Under the pieces are notes generated by a model. That model was given only the letters and a program-made list of their open reading frames with translations. It was not told the origin of the DNA and did not search any database. Positions 1 to 8,116 of a stretch of DNA of 47,169 nt are shown here, one piece after another (within the stretch, counting starts at the first letter, position 1; the number at the start of each line of letters is the position of its first letter). Source of the stretch: Coemansia sp. RSA 1804 (Eukaryota > Kickxellomycota > Kickxellomycetes > Kickxellales > Kickxellaceae); NCBI GenBank assembly GCA_027578815.1, contig JANBTH010000041.1:1-47169 (forward strand), given 5' to 3'. The translations under genes and the position numbers were made by a program.

Positions 1-192
1 CATCCGCGCTGTTTGAATCGCGACCTAGCAGCAGCAATGAACTTTCGGCACATTGCAAACGGTCTCCAGCAAAACGGAGCAGTTCCTGAGCGCTTCCAGC
101 GCGGCAATCGTGTCAGGGACAATGCAGCTGTGCCAGATAATGGCGAGGTGCCTGCTGATGGTTTCCCCGCTCAGCGTCGACGCACAGACTAG
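1..192 (+). CDS. 3' end of a TnpB/Fanzor-like (OrfB zinc-ribbon) nuclease gene, partial
   Basis: The frame is open from the first base and stops with TAG at 190-192, giving the last 63 residues of a protein that begins outside the window. The piece CLNRDLAAAMNFRHI matches the layout of the end of TnpB/Fanzor proteins, where a zinc-ribbon Cys is followed by the RuvC-III signature (R-D-x-x-A-A-x-N-I/F). The Asp at visible residue 8 would be the third RuvC catalytic acid. The remaining tail is Arg/Pro/Asn-rich. In this family the protein is an RNA-guided DNA nuclease carried by a transposon. What is seen is only a short motif; the family call is an inference, and an unrelated protein tail is possible. 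Whether the rest of the gene is intact cannot be told from this window. Confidence 0.38.
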   Translation, partial: HPRCLNRDLAAAMNFRHIANGLQQNGAVPERFQRGNRVRDNAAVPDNGEVPADGFPAQRRRTD

Positions 193-1013
193 TCATCAAC
201 TGTCATCAAACCGCAGTCTTTAACGATTCTGCGACAGAATACACCCCCCCTTATTAGGGACAGGGACGGCGATATATCTCACAAGGTAGGTGAAGTGGCT
301 GTTGTGTATTTGTAGATTGCGCGTGAGAATGTGAAGTTTGTTTGTTTTTCTGCTCCTTTCGTGTATACATACAATAACCATGTGCATTCCATCTGCCCAC
401 TCACCTACTGGTCGTCGCCGTATGCTTTCCCGAGTAAACAAAGGGTAGAGTTGGGATTATCTGTAGTGCAGGCTTAATAAATGCAAAACAGAAAGGGGAG
501 AAGGAAAGCCACCACCGCATTAATCATCGCGGCTTAGGGCTTAAAGTCGTGACCTCAACAACAACACACCCTCGTCCCACTCTTTCTTTTGGAAATTATC
601 AGACTTTTTTAATTCCTTCTTCTGACATGCTCTAATAAACCCCAAATATATACTAATTTGCTTGAATCCGCCTGGTGCTATTAGGCTGTTTCCTTCTTCA
701 CTCCCTTATTACCGACGCAAAAGGTAGGCTAACTTTGAGATAATTTCTTGGCATTTCACAACTGTCTTTTATCTCTTTTTTTGTTTGTCACTATATTGTC
801 TGTACTCACAAATTGAAATGCTCTTTTATCTTTTGCTTTAGACAAGACGACGGCGGTAGTAAAAGGAAGCGCACTTTCTCTTTTATCTTCTTATTCTCAT
901 ACACATTAATTACATCCTCCACACACATTGTCGCTTGGACTGCTAAACGCTAGACGTACAGAGCACAGGTTTTAGAGTGTCAGCGGAGACTAGTATTGAA
1001 CAAAGAAAACGAT
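193..1013. other. intergenic region and 5' leader of the RhoGAP gene
   Basis: No coding frame is convincing here. The stretch 560-960 is pyrimidine-rich with many CTTT/TTTC tracts, as in the leaders of neighbouring genes. A possible 5'-UTR intron runs from GTAGGC at 724 to CTTTAG at 841, but the donor is weak and nothing else supports it. Confidence 0.4.
226..240. repeat. short hairpin 34 bp after the left-edge gene
   Basis: ATTCTG and CAGAAT form a perfect 6-bp stem around a CGA triloop, followed by a run of C. It could be part of a 3' untranslated structure of the left-edge gene or chance. Confidence 0.3.
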
Positions 1014-3773
1014 ATGCTCAAGTTCGAAACCTCCTTCTGGGACAACCCTGGGCATGGCCACCAGCCGCAGTACGAGCGAGGGCCACAGCGTCTCTACGAG
1101 AAGCTCGAGCAAGGTTCAGCAGAATGCGATGAGCTGCTGGGCTTGTTTCGTGAACGGGTGGCTATCGAAGAAGCATACGCAACCAGTCTGCGGAAGCTAT
1201 CTGAACGTGAGTTTGCACCACAAGGGTTTGGACGTGACGAGGGAGCGACTCTCAAGACCGCGTATGGCGGACTTGTTGCCGAGTGCCTTGCGTTGGCCGA
1301 AGCACACTCTGATATGGCGCTTGAGCTCCAGAGCTCTGTGGTGATGCCGCTGCGCAGCTTTTCGAGCGAGCATCGTGCGCGTGTCAGAGCATCGTGGAAG
1401 ATCATGGATGACACCATTCGCAAGGCCTCAATGGAGCTTGGTCAGGTTGACAGGAACCGCAGGGTTTATACGCAGAAGGCGTCTGCTGCCGAGCAGATGC
1501 GTTTGAAGGAAGCTCCGGCCGCTACGCAGTCCTCAGATGCTGCGCCGTCGGAGATGATGGCCACAGCGGAATTTGAGGTCAAGTCTCGTCCGTCTATCGG
1601 GGCGCTGTCACCGGCGGCCACGCCAACAACAAGCACCTTTAGTGCTGAAAGCGGAAGCCACGACATGGAGGACGAGGTGGATGCCGATGTTGCTGCACAG
1701 CGGCGCCTGCTTTCCGAAAGCGGTGTAGGTGTTCCGCGCACTGTTCTCCCGCAGATCCAAGGCGAGCTGGATGTTGCAAGCATCGTGCTTGGCAATGTTG
1801 CGCTCACCAGGCACGAATTCCATGTGGTGCTGCAGCGCATGCAGGCCGAGATCCCGCAGCATGACGTCAAGTTCGGCATTCTCGGGACGTTCCGCGGTCT
1901 CATATCCGGAGAGAGTCTGGCCGGCTGGTGGTGCACCAACTACCCAACCGTTGTGCGCAACGAGACCGACTCTATCTCGGTTGGACAGAGCCTGACTAAC
2001 CAGGGATATCTGCGGCTGATGGGCCGGGGATCGCAGTTCCAGTCGCGCGCAAACGCCTATTACCAGTGGAAGAGGCTGGCTCTTGAATTCCAGAGCGATG
2101 ACGAAGGCGATAGCGAGGACGAGCCCCTGGGCAACCGCCGTGCGCATCTGGGCAAGACACTTACCTACGAGCGCGCTCAGCGTGAGGCCAACGAGGCAAG
2201 CCAGATCTACCGCGACTCTGTTACTCGCGCAGAGCTCGTGCGCACGGATCTGGAGGAGCAGCTGACAAACTATCTTGACACGATGGAGGTGTGGGAGCTG
2301 AATCGACTGATGAACATCAAAAGCACGTTTGGCGAGGTTGCACGGATCAGCAAACTTCCGCTGCAGGCCGAGCTGTCTATCAGTGACCGTCTCGAGGTCT
2401 ACGAAGAGAGCATCAAGCCGCAGCAGGACATTCAATGGGCAATCGAACACTATGGCACCGGCCGCTTCACGCCGCGTCCGATAATATTCAGACCCTTCGG
2501 CCTCAGTCCAGCAGAGTACCAGATATTCGGTGTTCCGCTTGACGAGCAGCTGCTGGTGTCGCACAAAGTCATCCCGCTGTTTCCAGCAAAGGCCCTCAGC
2601 CTTATCATGAAGAGCTCGCGCCAGCTGGAACCCCATGACCGGTTTTCTATTTGGACAACGCGCGCACTTCTGCGCAACATCCATGAGCTGCGCAACACAG
2701 TTAATCGCGGATCGCGGGTCACGCTCAAGCAGCTACGCTCGTTCGATCTCTCGGTTGTGGCCAATACTCTTGTTCTGTATTTCCTGGAGCTTCCACAGCC
2801 ACTGTGTCCTGAGGAGCTTCACGGACCCCTGCGTGCCATATACAGCACCAGAAGCGAGAAAAGCACAGTGGAGACGTTTGGTACAATCAGAACTCTAATC
2901 TCAGGCATTTCGTACTCTCATCTAAAAACTATTCAAACGCTCTTTGGGGCGCTGAGCGAGATAGCCAAGGGAGGAGAATCGAGCGGCGATAGAGACGGCT
3001 TTGTGAAGGCTGTGAGCCAGCGACTTGGTCCGGTCATTCTGCGCGGGAAAGAGATTGTGGGAGTTAGCGTTAGCCGAATTCCAGAGATCTTTGTTACGGA
3101 TCTTGTAGAGAACTACGATGACATTCTGGCAGATATAGAGGCGAAGCGGCCAATCAAGCCAATTCCTCCCCCGATTAAAAACACCGATGCTGATATTCTC
3201 ATTCAGCCAGAAGGCACCTCGGCATCTGCCGAAAATGCATCGCTGGATATCCCGTCGGGTGGAGAGGGAGGACTCAACTCGCGGCCTGGCAGAACGTCAA
3301 TGGATACAAGACAACAACAACAGCAGCGGAGATCAGCTGAGGGTACATCGTCTAATACGCCGAAGCGGATCTCTGCAGGCTCCAGTGTCTCTGCGACAGG
3401 AAGCAATGCAGGCGATGTTTCGGCACCAGCGGCACCAGGAACAATCAGCAAGCGTGGGAGCACTTCGTCGACATCCAGTAACTCACAGCAACAGCAGCAG
3501 ATCATGCCAAACAGCGCCGATACGCTTCGCTCGCAGAACTCATTCGATGTAGACGAGCGCCTAATAGACAACATCCTGGAGGATGCAAACGAGGTTGGCG
3601 GCGAGGCCGACAATATGGATTTCTTCCTCAAGGACGAGGACTCGGATGGCAGCAATGATATCTCGGATGATGAGACTGATAGCAACAGTGTCGATGCTTC
3701 TTCTCCCCCTGCCAAGAAGAAGAACGGTGGTACTCAGAGCAATTCTAAGAAGTCGACTTCTCAGACTTCCTAG
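1014..3773 (+). CDS. RGD2: F-BAR/DEP/RhoGAP protein, Rgd2-like Rho GTPase-activating protein
   Basis: The 919-residue protein has the Rgd2 architecture. An F-BAR/FCH start (MLKFETSFWDNPGHG onward, about 1-155) is followed by a low-complexity insert. A DEP domain lies at about 275-360 and contains GWWCTNYP. The second half of the F-BAR helices is at about 385-480, and the RhoGAP domain is at about 500-700, opening with FGVPLDEQL. The tail is Ser/Gln/Asp-rich with a Lys-rich end. In yeast, relatives act on Cdc42/Rho5 at the membrane during polarised growth. The frame is open upstream to a TTG, but the first ATG at 1014 gives the family's usual M-L-x-F start. At the place of the usual Gly-Ile-Phe-Arg arginine finger the sequence reads SIWTTRALL, so the canonical Arg is shifted or missing. 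The gene converges on the TBCC gene with 263 bp between stops. The symbol is by similarity. Confidence 0.85.
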   Translation: MLKFETSFWDNPGHGHQPQYERGPQRLYEKLEQGSAECDELLGLFRERVAIEEAYATSLRKLSEREFAPQGFGRDEGATLKTAYGGLVAECLALAEAHSDMALELQSSVVMPLRSFSSEHRARVRASWKIMDDTIRKASMELGQVDRNRRVYTQKASAAEQMRLKEAPAATQSSDAAPSEMMATAEFEVKSRPSIGALSPAATPTTSTFSAESGSHDMEDEVDADVAAQRRLLSESGVGVPRTVLPQIQGELDVASIVLGNVALTRHEFHVVLQRMQAEIPQHDVKFGILGTFRGLISGESLAGWWCTNYPTVVRNETDSISVGQSLTNQGYLRLMGRGSQFQSRANAYYQWKRLALEFQSDDEGDSEDEPLGNRRAHLGKTLTYERAQREANEASQIYRDSVTRAELVRTDLEEQLTNYLDTMEVWELNRLMNIKSTFGEVARISKLPLQAELSISDRLEVYEESIKPQQDIQWAIEHYGTGRFTPRPIIFRPFGLSPAEYQIFGVPLDEQLLVSHKVIPLFPAKALSLIMKSSRQLEPHDRFSIWTTRALLRNIHELRNTVNRGSRVTLKQLRSFDLSVVANTLVLYFLELPQPLCPEELHGPLRAIYSTRSEKSTVETFGTIRTLISGISYSHLKTIQTLFGALSEIAKGGESSGDRDGFVKAVSQRLGPVILRGKEIVGVSVSRIPEIFVTDLVENYDDILADIEAKRPIKPIPPPIKNTDADILIQPEGTSASAENASLDIPSGGEGGLNSRPGRTSMDTRQQQQQRRSAEGTSSNTPKRISAGSSVSATGSNAGDVSAPAAPGTISKRGSTSSTSSNSQQQQQIMPNSADTLRSQNSFDVDERLIDNILEDANEVGGEADNMDFFLKDEDSDGSNDISDDETDSNSVDASSPPAKKKNGGTQSNSKKSTSQTS

Positions 3774-3800
3774 TTTGCTGGAACGGAGCCATACCGTTGG

Positions 3801-3806
3801 AATAAA
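3801..3806 (+). terminator. poly(A) signal AATAAA for the RhoGAP gene
   Basis: A canonical AATAAA lies 28 bp after the TAG stop, at the expected distance for a short 3' UTR. Confidence 0.5.
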
Positions 3807-4005
3807 CACTTCTCATTCGCTCTTATACTAGTACATTCCAGTTTTGTTGCTGTTGTTTCCTACAATATTCTCAGTTAAGTGTATTATGTTAAAGTGCTTG
3901 CATTTTATAAAATGGCAAAATCTCTTAGGCTACTAATAGCTATCATGTCTCCTCAAACAAGCGTTCCGCACAAGTGTCGAAGCTCTTGTAGTTGACAGAA
4001 AATAT

Positions 4006-4011
4006 TTTATT
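4006..4011 (-). terminator. poly(A) signal AATAAA for the TBCC gene
   Basis: TTTATT on the plus strand reads AATAAA on the minus strand, 26 bp past the TBCC stop codon. Confidence 0.45.
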
Positions 4012-4036
4012 CGCTATTATAAGCTATTAGTAAACA

Positions 4037-5119
4037 CTATTGGCTCTGTGGCAAAAATGCGAGCAGCTCGTCTTTACTAATCGTCGATGATTCAGCGTCG
4101 TCTGCGCGGGTTCCAAGCTCCGACCATGCTGTGTTGGTAAGAGGCGATGGATTGATGGACCAGTTTGGAGAATGCTGTCTCCGGAGCCAGTTAAAGTCAT
4201 CGACGGCATCAAACATGTTTGGAAGTGCCAAAAGCTCACCGGCTCCAGCGGATAAAGAGGAATGTTGGTGAGACAGCGACGATACTGCCGGGTAAGGAGC
4301 AAACCGGATCCCCGATGACTTTTCAATGATCGGACGGCTTGAGCAGTGCAGGTAGACGTCGATGGAGAAGGAGTTTTCGAGCCTCATCTGTCGCACCGCC
4401 AAAACGAGGATACAGTTGACCGAGTCCCTGACGGTGGCGGAGCCTGCAAACGGCCCGCAAACAACGATGCTGTTGTTCAGGCGGTGGCAGTTCAGTGCCC
4501 GGATCGCATTGCTGGACTGCCGCAGATCGATGATGCTGTTGGAGATGTCGCGGAGCTCGCAGTCGCTCTGGTCTACGGATCCGGGCGCGGCGGTGCTCCC
4601 CGGTTGGTGCGGCATGGTGACTGTTTTCCATTCGTTTGTCACGCTAGCAAGAGAAAGTGCTGAGGCGGAGCCGGTGGTGGCGTTGTTGCTGGGTTTGGGG
4701 TTATTCTCAGACGGTTTACTATTCTCTGCGGATAAGACATCGTCATCATGACCCGTCTTCTTTGTCGGGTGATTACTAGTTGTTGTTGTTGTTGAGGATT
4801 TCGACTGTGCCGATCTAAACCTGAACCCGCTTCTGGCGCCAGCCATGACCGTACCTCCTTTTGTCTGTCCATCGGCGTCCCGGCGTCCTTTCTGCTGAAT
4901 CGCAAGCCGCAGGGAATCGAGGTCCTTTGACAGCTGCTTCTGGTCGTACGGAGGCAAATACACCAGTGCCTCGCGTAGAGCGCTATCCAGGTCACGGACC
5001 ATCTGGCCCACATCTTCGTTTTGCAGGGACTTTTCATCGATCAAGCGTTTCTGCGTGTGAAAGTAGTCCCAGAACCGCTGTGCTGCATTGGCATTTGCAC
5101 TGCTACCAGCAGAAGCCAT
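4037..5119 (-). CDS. TBCC: Tubulin-binding cofactor C (tubulin folding, GAP of the cofactor complex)
   Basis: This 360-residue protein has a helical N-terminus (RFWDYFHTQKRLIDEK, spectrin-like), a Ser/Thr/Asn-rich linker and a C-terminal C-CAP/TBCC beta-helix at about 185-280. In that domain RQMRLENSFSIDVYLHC followed by SRPIIE and GIRFAPY are hallmark elements. The Arg in the QMR piece corresponds to the catalytic arginine finger that stimulates GTP hydrolysis by tubulin in the cofactor D/E supercomplex. A near-terminal FDAVDDFNWLRRQHSPNW is also typical. The protein acts in the cytosol to release folded alpha/beta-tubulin dimers (yeast Cin2). It starts at the ATG at 5119 and has no introns. 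The call is secure; the symbol follows the family name. Confidence 0.88.
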   Translation of the reverse strand: MASAGSSANANAAQRFWDYFHTQKRLIDEKSLQNEDVGQMVRDLDSALREALVYLPPYDQKQLSKDLDSLRLAIQQKGRRDADGQTKGGTVMAGARSGFRFRSAQSKSSTTTTTSNHPTKKTGHDDDVLSAENSKPSENNPKPSNNATTGSASALSLASVTNEWKTVTMPHQPGSTAAPGSVDQSDCELRDISNSIIDLRQSSNAIRALNCHRLNNSIVVCGPFAGSATVRDSVNCILVLAVRQMRLENSFSIDVYLHCSSRPIIEKSSGIRFAPYPAVSSLSHQHSSLSAGAGELLALPNMFDAVDDFNWLRRQHSPNWSINPSPLTNTAWSELGTRADDAESSTISKDELLAFLPQSQ

Positions 5120-5857
5120 TTATGACGTTGATATTATATTTTAGGTTTAGTATTGAATGGAAGAAAAAAGAACAGCTCGAAAACAAATGGCTATGGAAAT
5201 AGAAAAATAAACTAGTGGATGAAGTTTATTTGTGTGTTTGATTGTGTAGTATGGTTCAATTACAGTTGCTGCCAGTTTGCACAGAAGTGTCACTTGTAGT
5301 GCAATAGATAATAGGGGCTATTCAGTCTATATTGTCGTATTATATCCTTAGCAAGAAACCAGACCATTATTTCCCAGCTTCTTGTGTGTAATTTGTATTA
5401 TTTCGCAAGCCTAGTATTTTAATAACCGCTTGTGTTTATTGTGGAAAAAAAGGAAAAAGAAAGGGGAAAATGGCTTGGGTTTAAAGCACCAAATAATATT
5501 TTTAAAAGAGAACCAGTCCACAGGGATTGTTCATGTCTGAAGCAAATTTTGCTGCATGAAGACGCCACACATAAGACCAAAGCATACACAGAGGAGGAAG
5601 AGGTAAGAAATGCTGCTTTGTTTTGACATTTTTCCAATGTTTTTTGTTTAGCGTTCCTTGTGTGATATAACAGGAGGTAAGAAATATAAGGAACTATTTT
5701 CTTCTTGTTCAATATTTCTTATTTGGAAAATAATTAATAGCTCTTTTCTAACATATATTTTATTTATACAACATATCGGATATTAGAAGAGAGGCGATAC
5801 GTATTCCGCTATTCGTTTAGCATTTGTGTTTGTCTATATACAGTTAATAGGTAGTAT
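5120..5857. other. divergent promoter region between TBCC and the Gln/Asn-rich gene
   Basis: This is AT-rich, non-coding-looking sequence. Two GAGGTAAGAAA-like sites (about 5602 and 5671) and a TATACAG at about 5835-5841 could be donor and acceptor of a 5'-UTR intron for the downstream gene. This is suggestive only. No RNA gene is recognised. Confidence 0.35.
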
Positions 5858-8116
5858 ATGTCGCCAGGTAGCAGCTCTGGTGCTGAGAATAGCATTGCCG
5901 CAGGAAGAAAATGTGGTTGTGGATCGGTCTGCTGGCTATGCTACAGTTGGAACAACAACAACAACACCAATAATAATAACAATAATAATACCAACAACAA
6001 CGGCGGTGGACCGGCATATGCTGCCAACCAGCTGCACAGCTCCTCGCTACATCTACAGCTCCTAGACCAGACAGCAGCTCCGCTGGCACATCATCCAGTC
6101 AATGAAAGCAATGGTGGCGGTGCAGCAACAGTATTAGCAGCCGGCGACTCCTCTCGTGGCGGTCGGCAGGAGTCCGAACCACTGGCACAGCAAACAAAAA
6201 GCAGTACTGGGACAGCAGCAGTGATCAGGCCGCTGCGGTCATGGAGCTCATCAGAGAAGCGAGAACCTTTACTGGACGAGCCGCCGAGATCCCGAGGACC
6301 AAGACGGTTCAGCGCAGCCGGTCCGCCATCACTGGCAGCGGCGGGACCGGGCGGAACAAACAACCCCAGCGCCGGCAGCACCAGCAGCGCAAAGAGCGCG
6401 GTTGGTTCGCAGAGGTCGCATGTTCTGGCGTCGCTTCACACATGGGCGGAGGAGGAGGACGAGCTGGCTGACGGAGCCATGGGAGCGGCGCTTGCGCATT
6501 CCCGAGCAAGCACCGGCAGCAGCCGACTGTTCCAGCAGGCGCATGGCCACACGGAGTACATGCGCACGCAGTCGACGAGGTACATGCACAGGCAGCAGCA
6601 CAGCTCCGGCAGTATTGGAACCAGCACCACCAACGGCGGCAGCAGATTTGTGGTGCGGCACAACGTGCCCGAGCTCACGTTTGGGTTTGTCGAGGTTGGA
6701 TCGTCGAGCGGCTCAAGCACGGGAAGCGGCGGTCCGCTGCCGCCGTCTTCTGCTCTGGCAGCCGGCGCCGGCAACGCAGCAGCAGCAGCAACAGCAGCAA
6801 CGGCAGCGGCACGTAATACAAATCACCAGCGCCTCCGAACGCCGTACTCAATCTCGATTCCCTCGATCATCGGATCACCGCTCTCGTTCACTCAGCCGTT
6901 TCTGGCCACAGCGTCGCGGACATCGATGTTCGGAAGACAGCCGCCGTCCAGCCAGATCCGCGCAGCACACATTGATTGGGACAGTCTGTCGATGGCCGAG
7001 GAGCTGTTGGGGGCATCTGCCTGTGGCGGTGGCAATCGGAATGGCAGCAGCAATAGTGCTGCGGCTGGCTGTGGCGGGGATTTGCATCTGTGGCAGCAGG
7101 GCGCGGCGATCGACCATCTTTCCTTTGTCGGCTCCGCCAACGGCGGCTGTGGCTTTGGCGCATTGCAGCCAGCGGCGGACAAGAGTGCCAAGAATGGCGC
7201 CATTCACGGCGTGGCTGGTGGCCAGTCTGGCTTTCCGCAAAGGACAATCGATCCCTTTGTTGGTCCGGGTGCTGGGCTTGACCACCAGAGCCGGCTGGCA
7301 AACTACTACTACCAGCAGTACCTCCTGCAGTCCCAGATGCACATGCTGCCACCGCATCTGCAAAGCGCCGTGAGACAGCAACAGCAGCTGCTCCAGCAGC
7401 AGTTCTTGCGGCAGATGCAGCAGGCCCCGCATCTCCAGCAACACCAGCAACAGACCCAGCAGCCTCAGCAGCAGCAACAGAACCATCTCCAAAACCAGAA
7501 TCAGAACCAGCAACAGCAACAACACAATCAGCAACAAAAAACAAACCAGCAGCAGCAACTGCAACGGCAGTCTCAGTCGCAACCCTTGCCGCAGTCGCAA
7601 AAGCAGCTCCAGAACCAGCGCCCGCTCCTCCACCACCAGCAGCACCCGCAGCTGACCCACCAGCACCCGCAGCTGACCCACCAGCACCAAAACGAGCTCT
7701 TTCCAGAGTTCTCCCCCGGCCACATGGCGTATCCTCCGGCCCCGGGTGCCGTTGGCACAGCGGTGTTGGCTGGGATCCACAGCGGCGGAACTGGCATCAG
7801 CGCTGGCGGCAACCCGGGAGGACTCATTCAGCAGCCGCATGCGGCTATCAGCGAAGCGTACGAGACAGCAATGGCGCAGCTGACGCTGGCATCGGCGCTT
7901 GAGAAGCAGATGACGTGGGAGTATGCGTGCCAGCGGCATCCGGTGATTTCTGGCTTCGCGGTTGCGGCACCGCTGCGGTTGTCCACAGCTTGGCGCTGGG
8001 GGCTCCTGTGTCTGGTGCTGGCTTCCACCGGCTGCGTGCTGGTTGGTACGCCTGTTGCGCTGATGGTGCTCTTGGCACACCAGGACACCATTTTTCTAGC
8101 TGCCAATCCTTTCTGA
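5858..8116 (+). CDS. Gln/Asn-rich low-complexity protein with hydrophobic C-terminus, function unknown
   Basis: The 752-residue frame is not recognised. After a Cys-rich start (CGCGSVCWLC) comes an Asn run encoded by AAC/AAT triplets. A long Ser/Gly/Ala-rich stretch follows, then a Gln-rich block at about 500-620 that includes a 7-residue unit present twice in tandem. Only two stretches look ordered: about 320-385 (including IRAAHIDWDSLSMAEELLG) and the last about 95 residues. The latter carry a helical AISEAYETAMAQLTLASALE and one or two hydrophobic helices at about 710-748. The composition resembles prion-like or scaffold proteins, and the C-terminal helix suggests tail anchoring in a membrane. 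Length and a single open frame favour a real gene. The exact start is uncertain, and an upstream exon is possible. Confidence 0.6.
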   Translation: MSPGSSSGAENSIAAGRKCGCGSVCWLCYSWNNNNNTNNNNNNNTNNNGGGPAYAANQLHSSSLHLQLLDQTAAPLAHHPVNESNGGGAATVLAAGDSSRGGRQESEPLAQQTKSSTGTAAVIRPLRSWSSSEKREPLLDEPPRSRGPRRFSAAGPPSLAAAGPGGTNNPSAGSTSSAKSAVGSQRSHVLASLHTWAEEEDELADGAMGAALAHSRASTGSSRLFQQAHGHTEYMRTQSTRYMHRQQHSSGSIGTSTTNGGSRFVVRHNVPELTFGFVEVGSSSGSSTGSGGPLPPSSALAAGAGNAAAAATAATAAARNTNHQRLRTPYSISIPSIIGSPLSFTQPFLATASRTSMFGRQPPSSQIRAAHIDWDSLSMAEELLGASACGGGNRNGSSNSAAAGCGGDLHLWQQGAAIDHLSFVGSANGGCGFGALQPAADKSAKNGAIHGVAGGQSGFPQRTIDPFVGPGAGLDHQSRLANYYYQQYLLQSQMHMLPPHLQSAVRQQQQLLQQQFLRQMQQAPHLQQHQQQTQQPQQQQQNHLQNQNQNQQQQQHNQQQKTNQQQQLQRQSQSQPLPQSQKQLQNQRPLLHHQQHPQLTHQHPQLTHQHQNELFPEFSPGHMAYPPAPGAVGTAVLAGIHSGGTGISAGGNPGGLIQQPHAAISEAYETAMAQLTLASALEKQMTWEYACQRHPVISGFAVAAPLRLSTAWRWGLLCLVLASTGCVLVGTPVALMVLLAHQDTIFLAANPF
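5945..6002 (+). repeat. AAC/AAT trinucleotide tract encoding an Asn run
   Basis: An imperfect AAC/AAT repeat inside the 5858 gene encodes a run of about 20 residues that is mostly Asn with some Thr. It is expected to vary in length between strains. Confidence 0.7.
7371..7700 (+). repeat. CAG/CAA-rich tract with a 21-bp tandem duplication
   Basis: The tract encodes the Gln-rich block of the 5858 gene. Near 7645-7690 the unit CACCCGCAGCTGACCCACCAG-like (21 bp, 7 codons) occurs twice in tandem. Long minus-strand frames over this stretch are Leu-rich mirror images of the CAG codons. Confidence 0.7.

Noticed and set aside
1608..2684. 358-codon minus-strand frame inside the RhoGAP gene
   Set aside because: It overlaps conserved F-BAR, DEP and RhoGAP sequence on the plus strand and shows no domain of its own.
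5240..5275. GGTTCAATTAC resembling a tRNA B-box
   Set aside because: No A-box or cloverleaf could be found around it. No tRNA gene was convincingly seen anywhere in the window.
6875..8080. 401-codon minus-strand open frame rich in Leu
   Set aside because: It is the mirror of the CAG/CAA codons of the Gln-rich gene; no start context or family similarity, and Leu runs follow from the repeat.
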